DNA of 19,757 nt from JAFDXJ01 sp039811225 (lineage in GTDB: Bacteria; Bacteroidota; Bacteroidia; Chitinophagales; Chitinophagaceae). Below the pieces are notes generated by a model. The model made no database searches and had not been told where the DNA came from. It saw nothing but the letters and a program-made list of their open reading frames with translations. Positions within the stretch are counted from its first letter, which is position 1. Each line of letters begins with the position of its first letter. A program made the position numbers and the translations under genes. Shown piece after piece: positions 15,380 through 19,757 of this stretch. The DNA lies in NCBI GenBank assembly GCA_039811225.1, contig JBDHYG010000029.1, positions 1 through 19,757 on the forward strand. The letters run 5' to 3'.

Positions 15380-16840
15380 ATGAAACGTACGATCTCATTA
15401 ATGGTAATTGCAGTAACTATTTCTTTCTGCCTTTTTTCCTGTAAGAAAAATATAGTGATTGAAAATACAGAAAATACGGGGGAGGCCGGTTTTGGCAAAA
15501 TGAATAGTTTTAGTAGTTATGTGGTGCATAATGTAATTCGTAAGTTAGATTCAGTAGGGCCACATACCTTTCATTATGAATTAGCCTTTTGGGTAAGTAA
15601 AAACAATGACTCTTCTGTTGCCATACAGTTGCCAGGGGTATTGACCGTAACCGGGAAATTCACAACAGGAAAAGGATCTTTCACCAGGAATTTTGTTTTG
15701 AAGAAAGGCTCTTATGTAACCAGGTTGTTTGTCGTTTTAAAGGAGCCTGTTTCCTTAGAGGGGCAATTTACCACACCGGCTGTGTATCACGGACGGCCTA
15801 TATCATTTAATGGCACTGCGTATGAAGAACCATATCAATTGCAACCCATTTCTATTTCAGGGAAAGATTTCATTGATGCCCAGGGTCGTTTGTTTACTCC
15901 CTGGGGAACTAATTATGGTACACCTGATAAAGGTTTAATGGAAGATTATTGGTATGATCCTGAAGACTGGGATACGTTAAAACAAGATTTCAGGGAAATG
16001 AAGGCAACCGGAATGAATGTAATCCGTTTCCCCTTACAATACAATGAATTTATGCTTGATCCGGTTACTCCCAATCAACAAGCATTATCAAGATTACGGG
16101 AATTAATTGAATTTGCTAATGTCAATGGCTTATATCTCGATATTACAGGCTTGGGGGCATGTCGTAAGGAAGATCAACCGGAATGGTATGATTCCATGAC
16201 TGAATCGGAACGGTGGGCCACACAAGCCGTTTTCTGGAAAGCAATAGCTTCTGTAGGGAAAGACTATAATAATATTTTTGTTTATGATCTAATGAATGAG
16301 CCTGTTGTACCACCCACGGATACAACCATTTGGTTACCGGGTGACTCTTATGGGGGGTATTATTATGTACAATACATTACCCAAACACCCAATGGCCGTC
16401 CACCAAAAGACATTATGCGTAGCTGGATTTCACAAATGAAAGCAGCAATACGCGAAGTAGATAGTCGTACCCCGGTTACAGTTGGCTTTTTAGGATTGGG
16501 GGTAATCACCCAATATAGTGATCTTCTCGATTATAATAGCATGCATATTTATCTAACACATCTTTCTTTGAATGAGGCGTTGCAATTAGTGGAAAACAAC
16601 CAATCCGATCATCCCTTTCTAGTGGAAGAAACATTTTGGTATGGCGGACTGGATAACATGGAAGATTTAATGAAAACTACTCAAAGCCAGCATTTGACAG
16701 CCGGTTACATGGGACATTATTTTGGAGATACCATAGAAGAACTGGAAGAAATGGGCGACCTGGGCTCAGTTATAATGGCCAATTGGTTGAAACTCTTTTG
16801 TTTTGAGGTCAATCCAAATTACAATAAGCCAATCTATTAA
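15380..16840 (+). CDS. Lipoprotein glycoside hydrolase, GH5/cellulase-like
   Basis: The ATG at 15380 gives 486 residues; an upstream in-frame TTG (15374) would add only two. A lipoprotein signal peptide ends in the lipobox LFSC with C21, followed by KK, so the protein should be anchored in an outer envelope membrane. Residues about 40-145 look like a beta-rich domain I do not recognise. The catalytic part begins near 156 (ISISGKDFIDAQGRLFTPWG). It shows GH5-style landmarks: GMNVIRFPLQYNEF (about 211-224), the acid/base glutamate E307 in YDLMNEP, H389/Y391 in SMHIYLTH, and the probable nucleophile E416 or E417 in FLVEETFW. GH5 enzymes hydrolyse beta-linked glycans; the substrate here is unknown. 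Its position behind the polysaccharide operon suggests trimming or release of that polymer, but a separate promoter and terminator mean the link is only inferred. Confidence 0.85.
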   Translation: MKRTISLMVIAVTISFCLFSCKKNIVIENTENTGEAGFGKMNSFSSYVVHNVIRKLDSVGPHTFHYELAFWVSKNNDSSVAIQLPGVLTVTGKFTTGKGSFTRNFVLKKGSYVTRLFVVLKEPVSLEGQFTTPAVYHGRPISFNGTAYEEPYQLQPISISGKDFIDAQGRLFTPWGTNYGTPDKGLMEDYWYDPEDWDTLKQDFREMKATGMNVIRFPLQYNEFMLDPVTPNQQALSRLRELIEFANVNGLYLDITGLGACRKEDQPEWYDSMTESERWATQAVFWKAIASVGKDYNNIFVYDLMNEPVVPPTDTTIWLPGDSYGGYYYVQYITQTPNGRPPKDIMRSWISQMKAAIREVDSRTPVTVGFLGLGVITQYSDLLDYNSMHIYLTHLSLNEALQLVENNQSDHPFLVEETFWYGGLDNMEDLMKTTQSQHLTAGYMGHYFGDTIEELEEMGDLGSVIMANWLKLFCFEVNPNYNKPIY

Positions 16841-17071
16841 GTATCGGTATGTCTTATTCTTATGGAGTAAGTGTAAAGGCAATACTTTAGCAGATTGCTT
16901 TGTGCAATAAAGCTACCGGGTATTTAATAGGCTGGAAGACGTAATTGTATAATTAGTGTATAAATAGAGAAAGGAATTATAAAATAAATTTTTATTCAAA
17001 AAACATTCTTATTTTTATGCAGGATGTAAATATGAACATTTCTTATTGTTAACTCTTAAATTTTAAATCTT

Positions 17072-17449
17072 ATGGTTCAATCAGATGTTCCACAGCTTTC
17101 AAAAGAATGTAATACCATGCGGGAAAAATTACATTCTTATCGTGAAGAATTCACCCAATTAAAATCCCGCCTTCAGCAAGCCGCTCTCCATGCGATTTCC
17201 CCACAACAGCTTTCGGATCTCGAACATTTCCAAAACCAGTTACACATCCAGCTTATCAATATTCATGACTTAAAACAAGCCGTGAAAGCCAATGATAAAA
17301 TGATGAGTAGTATGCAGGCACATAACCTGGTACAGTCCGACCATGTACAGGAAGACCATGAGCGCCTGGGCAATGAATTCAATGACCTGGAGCAAACTTT
17401 ACAGGAATTACGGGATAAGCTCCGGGAATTTTTGAGTAACTTGAAATAA
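17072..17449 (+). CDS. Small helical/coiled-coil protein of unknown function
   Basis: This 125-residue protein lacks a signal peptide and membrane segments and does not match a family I recognise. It is rich in Q, L, E, K and H. Two long helical stretches with heptad-like leucine spacing are visible, at about 8-72 and about 88-123. They are joined by a short region containing KANDKMMSSMQAHN (about 70-83), so a helical hairpin or dimeric coiled coil is plausible. It has one cysteine (C13). It starts at ATG 17072 after an AT-rich 231-base spacer and ends about 80 bases before the EF-G-like gene in the same direction. A hairpin lies in that gap, so co-transcription is possible but not assured. 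The codon pattern and AU-rich leader look like a genuine gene; its function is unknown. Confidence 0.7.
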   Translation: MVQSDVPQLSKECNTMREKLHSYREEFTQLKSRLQQAALHAISPQQLSDLEHFQNQLHIQLINIHDLKQAVKANDKMMSSMQAHNLVQSDHVQEDHERLGNEFNDLEQTLQELRDKLREFLSNLK

Positions 17450-17473
17450 GTTTTTCAATTCTTTCTTATACTG

Positions 17474-17499
17474 GCCGGAACCTGTATCAGGTAACCGGC
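17474..17499 (+). terminator. Interrupted GC-rich hairpin between the coiled-coil and EF-G-like genes
   Basis: GCCGG (17474-17478) pairs with CCGGC (17495-17499), and ACCTG (17480-17484) pairs with CAGGT (17488-17492), around a 3-base loop. One unpaired base on the left and two on the right interrupt the stem. The sequence after it is AT-rich but has no clean T run, so this is either a weak terminator for the small gene or a structured element in the leader of the EF-G-like gene. Confidence 0.35.
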
Positions 17500-17532
17500 A
17501 GGTATATATTATTTATTTCTAAAATTATTTAC

Positions 17533-19668
17533 ATGCCAGAATTTGATACCGCACATGTAAAAAGCATTGTGTTAATGGGCCATGCCGGAAGTGGGAAAAC
17601 GACGCTGGCCGAATGTATGCTCTATGAAGCCGGCCTTATTTCCCGAAAAGGAAATATTGCTGAAAAGAATACGGTTAGTGATTTTCATGCCCTGGAACAG
17701 GAACGGGGAAATTCCATTTTCTCTACTTTATTGCATACGAAATGGCGGGGGTATAAAATTAATATCATAGACACACCCGGATATGATGATTTCATCGGGG
17801 AAGTAATTGCTGCCTTGCGGGTTGCCGATACCGGTGTGATGTTACTGAATGCCGCAGCGGGTGTGGAAGTATCTACCGATATCCTTTGGCGCTATGCGGA
17901 GGATTTTAAAACGCCCATGATTTTCGCACTCAATAAACTGGATGATGAACATGCTGATTTTGAGAAAACAGTGCAGGAAGCCAAATTACATTTTGGAAAT
18001 AAAGTTACAGTGGTGCAATACCCATTGAAACAAGGGCCCGGATTCCGGGATATAATTGATGTCTTACGGATGACGATGTACCATTTTAAGGATAATGGTG
18101 GTAAACCGGAAAAATTACCGATCCCGGAAAGTGAAAAAGAAAAAGCCGATACCCTGCACCGGGAATTGATCGAAATGGTGGCGGCCAATGATGAAGGATT
18201 GATGGAAAAATATTTTGATCAAGGTGAATTGGATGAAGATGATATGAAAAAAGGCCTGCATGCGGCCATGATCCAGCGAGATATTTTTCCTTTATTCTGT
18301 TTGTCAGCCGAAAGAAATATGGGCAGTGGCCGGCTGATGGGCTTTATAGACAATGTATGCCCCAGTGCCAATGATATGCCACCACAAATTGCCCGGAGTG
18401 GGGAGAAAATCCTTTGTAACGCCGATGCACCTCCCTGTATTTTTGTTTTTAAAACAACCAATGAATCCCATGTGGGAGAATTATCATTTTTTAAAGTGTA
18501 TGCCGGTACGGTTAAAAGTGGAATGGAATTAGAAAACGAAACAACCGGTATTACGGAAAAATTGAATCAGCTTTTTCTCGTGGAAGGCAATAAGCGAACG
18601 AATGTAAATGAATTGGTTGCCGGGGATATAGGAGCTACCCTGAAATTGAAAAACACACATGTCAATCAAACCTTGCATGCCAAAGGTAAAAATTATGAGT
18701 TGCCGCCGATTATTTTCCCCAATTACAATATGACCATTGCGGTAGAATCGGTGAAAAAAGGAGAGGAAGAAAAATTATCCCTAGCCCTGCACCAGTTACG
18801 GGACGAAGATCCCACCTTATTGATTGAATACTCGCCGGAATTAAAACAAATGCTGATCCGTTGCCAAGGTGATATGCACCTGGCTGTGGCGAAATGGAAG
18901 CTGGAGAACCTGCATAAATTGGAAGTGAAATTTGCCAAACCCAAGATACCTTATCGTGAAACTATCCGCAAAATGGCAGATGCCAACTATAAACATAAAA
19001 AACAAAGTGGAGGTGCGGGACAGTTTGGCGAAGTATATATGCGCATTGAACCCTGGTATGAAGGTATGCCGGAACCTAAAGATTTGAATGTGCGGGCTAG
19101 AGATACCTACGATTTAGACTGGGGTGGCAAACTGGTATTTTACAATTGTATTGTAGGGGGCGCTATTGACGCCCGTTTCCTTCCTTCCATATTAAAAGGC
19201 GTTATGGAGAAAATGCACAATGGCCCGCTTACAGGAAGTTATGTACGGGATGTGCGGGTATGTGTGTATGATGGCAAAATGCACCCGGTTGATAGCAATG
19301 ATATATCTTTTAAAATTGCCGGTTTACAGGCGTTTCGAATGGCTTTCCAATCAGCAGACCCTCAATTGCTGGAGCCGATTTATAAATTGGAAGTCTGGTG
19401 TCCTGATGACTTGACAGGTGCCGTGATGGGTGATTTACAAAGCCGTCGGGCTATGGTAGAAGGGATAGAAGCAGAAAGAAATTTTCAAAAGATTATTGCC
19501 AAAATTCCCCTTGCGGAAATGGATGGATATTCTTCTACCTTACGATCGCTCACACAGGGAAGGGCTAAATTCTCCGGTAATTTCTTCGAGTACCAGGCAG
19601 TACCTTTTGAGTTGCAGAAAAAATTAGTGGATGATTATAGCAAATTGAAAGCCGATGAAGTAGAGTAA
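17533..19668 (+). CDS. fusA2: Elongation factor G-like paralog (EF-G2 type) with altered GTPase motifs
   Basis: This 711-residue protein has the complete EF-G domain order: GTPase domain (about 8-280), domain II (about 300-375), III (about 396-470), IV (about 473-600, including KHKKQSGGAGQFGEV and IVGGAIDARFLPS) and V (about 610-690). The P-loop is GHAGSGKTT (16-24), G4 is NKLD (134-137) and G5 is SA (258-259). Compared with canonical EF-G, the P-loop aspartate is glycine (G19), the switch I threonine in RGITI is serine (S61 in RGNSI), and the switch II catalytic histidine of DTPGH is tyrosine (Y84 in DTPGYDDF). These features match the EF-G-like paralog group rather than the housekeeping factor. 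A Bacteroides EF-G2 paralog has been reported to support translocation without GTP hydrolysis; whether this protein behaves likewise is inference. The neighbours are not ribosomal genes, unlike the usual fusA setting. Confidence 0.92.
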   Translation: MPEFDTAHVKSIVLMGHAGSGKTTLAECMLYEAGLISRKGNIAEKNTVSDFHALEQERGNSIFSTLLHTKWRGYKINIIDTPGYDDFIGEVIAALRVADTGVMLLNAAAGVEVSTDILWRYAEDFKTPMIFALNKLDDEHADFEKTVQEAKLHFGNKVTVVQYPLKQGPGFRDIIDVLRMTMYHFKDNGGKPEKLPIPESEKEKADTLHRELIEMVAANDEGLMEKYFDQGELDEDDMKKGLHAAMIQRDIFPLFCLSAERNMGSGRLMGFIDNVCPSANDMPPQIARSGEKILCNADAPPCIFVFKTTNESHVGELSFFKVYAGTVKSGMELENETTGITEKLNQLFLVEGNKRTNVNELVAGDIGATLKLKNTHVNQTLHAKGKNYELPPIIFPNYNMTIAVESVKKGEEEKLSLALHQLRDEDPTLLIEYSPELKQMLIRCQGDMHLAVAKWKLENLHKLEVKFAKPKIPYRETIRKMADANYKHKKQSGGAGQFGEVYMRIEPWYEGMPEPKDLNVRARDTYDLDWGGKLVFYNCIVGGAIDARFLPSILKGVMEKMHNGPLTGSYVRDVRVCVYDGKMHPVDSNDISFKIAGLQAFRMAFQSADPQLLEPIYKLEVWCPDDLTGAVMGDLQSRRAMVEGIEAERNFQKIIAKIPLAEMDGYSSTLRSLTQGRAKFSGNFFEYQAVPFELQKKLVDDYSKLKADEVE

Positions 19669-19689
19669 AATGAATTTTTATGTCAGCAA

Positions 19690-19718
19690 GACCGGTTTTT
19701 AAACCGGTCATTTTTTTT
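19690..19718 (+). terminator. Rho-independent terminator after the EF-G-like gene
   Basis: GACCGGTTT (19690-19698) is mirrored by AAACCGGTC (19701-19709). In practice it forms a 7-8 bp stem with a 4-6 base loop. After one A, eight T follow (19711-19718). It lies about 20 bases after the stop codon. The stem is self-complementary, but the T run is on the plus strand only, fitting termination of the EF-G-like transcript. Confidence 0.92.
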
Positions 19719-19757
19719 GATATAAAACAAATTCTTTTTCAATAGAAAGCCCTCACA

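Noticed and set aside
16897..16913. GCTTT...AAAGC hairpin after the GH5 gene as a possible terminator
   Set aside because: The stem is only 5 bp and is followed by ACCGGG rather than T residues. The GH5 gene has no clear terminator in its 231-base downstream spacer.

Overview
The window looks like a chromosomal segment of a Bacteroidota bacterium, probably near the Chitinophagaceae. The signs are a moderately AT-rich genome, genes preceded by AU-rich leaders rather than Shine-Dalgarno sequences, Bacteroidota-type -7 motifs (TAnnTTTG), an oversized multi-SLBB export protein, a COG4299/DUF5009 acyltransferase and a divergent EF-G paralog. The taxonomic call is an inference from these traits, not from a marker-gene comparison.

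Layout: (1) Positions 1-281 hold the N-terminal part of a leftward membrane acyltransferase gene that runs off the window. (2) Positions 282-614 are a divergent control region with two -7-like motifs separated by an intrinsic-terminator-like hairpin. (3) Positions 615-14971 form an uninterrupted rightward array of twelve genes, with gaps of at most about 50 bases and two ATGA overlaps. It ends at a strong terminator (14992-15026) and is almost certainly one exopolysaccharide/capsule operon of the Wzx/Wzy type. (4) Positions 15027-15379 are an AT-rich spacer. (5) Positions 15380-16840 encode a lipoprotein GH5-type glycoside hydrolase. (6) Positions 17072-17449 encode a small helical protein of unknown function. 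(7) Positions 17533-19668 encode an EF-G-like translation factor with altered GTPase residues, followed by a clear terminator (19690-19718).

How the genes work together: the last part of the operon makes nucleotide sugars. RfbA, RfbB and RfbC make dTDP-4-keto-L-rhamnose, and a UDP-glucuronate 4-epimerase-like enzyme supplies UDP-galacturonate. One GT2 and three GT4 glycosyltransferases would extend a lipid-linked repeat unit, the Wzx-like flippase would move it across the inner membrane, and the Wzy-like polymerase would join the units. The Wzz-like co-polymerase would set chain length, and the SLBB export protein would form the envelope and outer-membrane exit. Not found in the window: the priming sugar-phosphate transferase, a Wzc-type tyrosine kinase, the final rhamnose reductase RfbD and UDP-glucose dehydrogenase. 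These must be encoded elsewhere, or the sugar product differs from L-rhamnose.

I see no RNA genes, insertion sequences, CRISPR arrays or integration scars. Most of the window is a recognisable polysaccharide locus. The points most worth a second look are the terminator in the operon leader, the incomplete sugar pathway, the neighbouring lipoprotein GH5 and the EF-G paralog lacking canonical catalytic residues.
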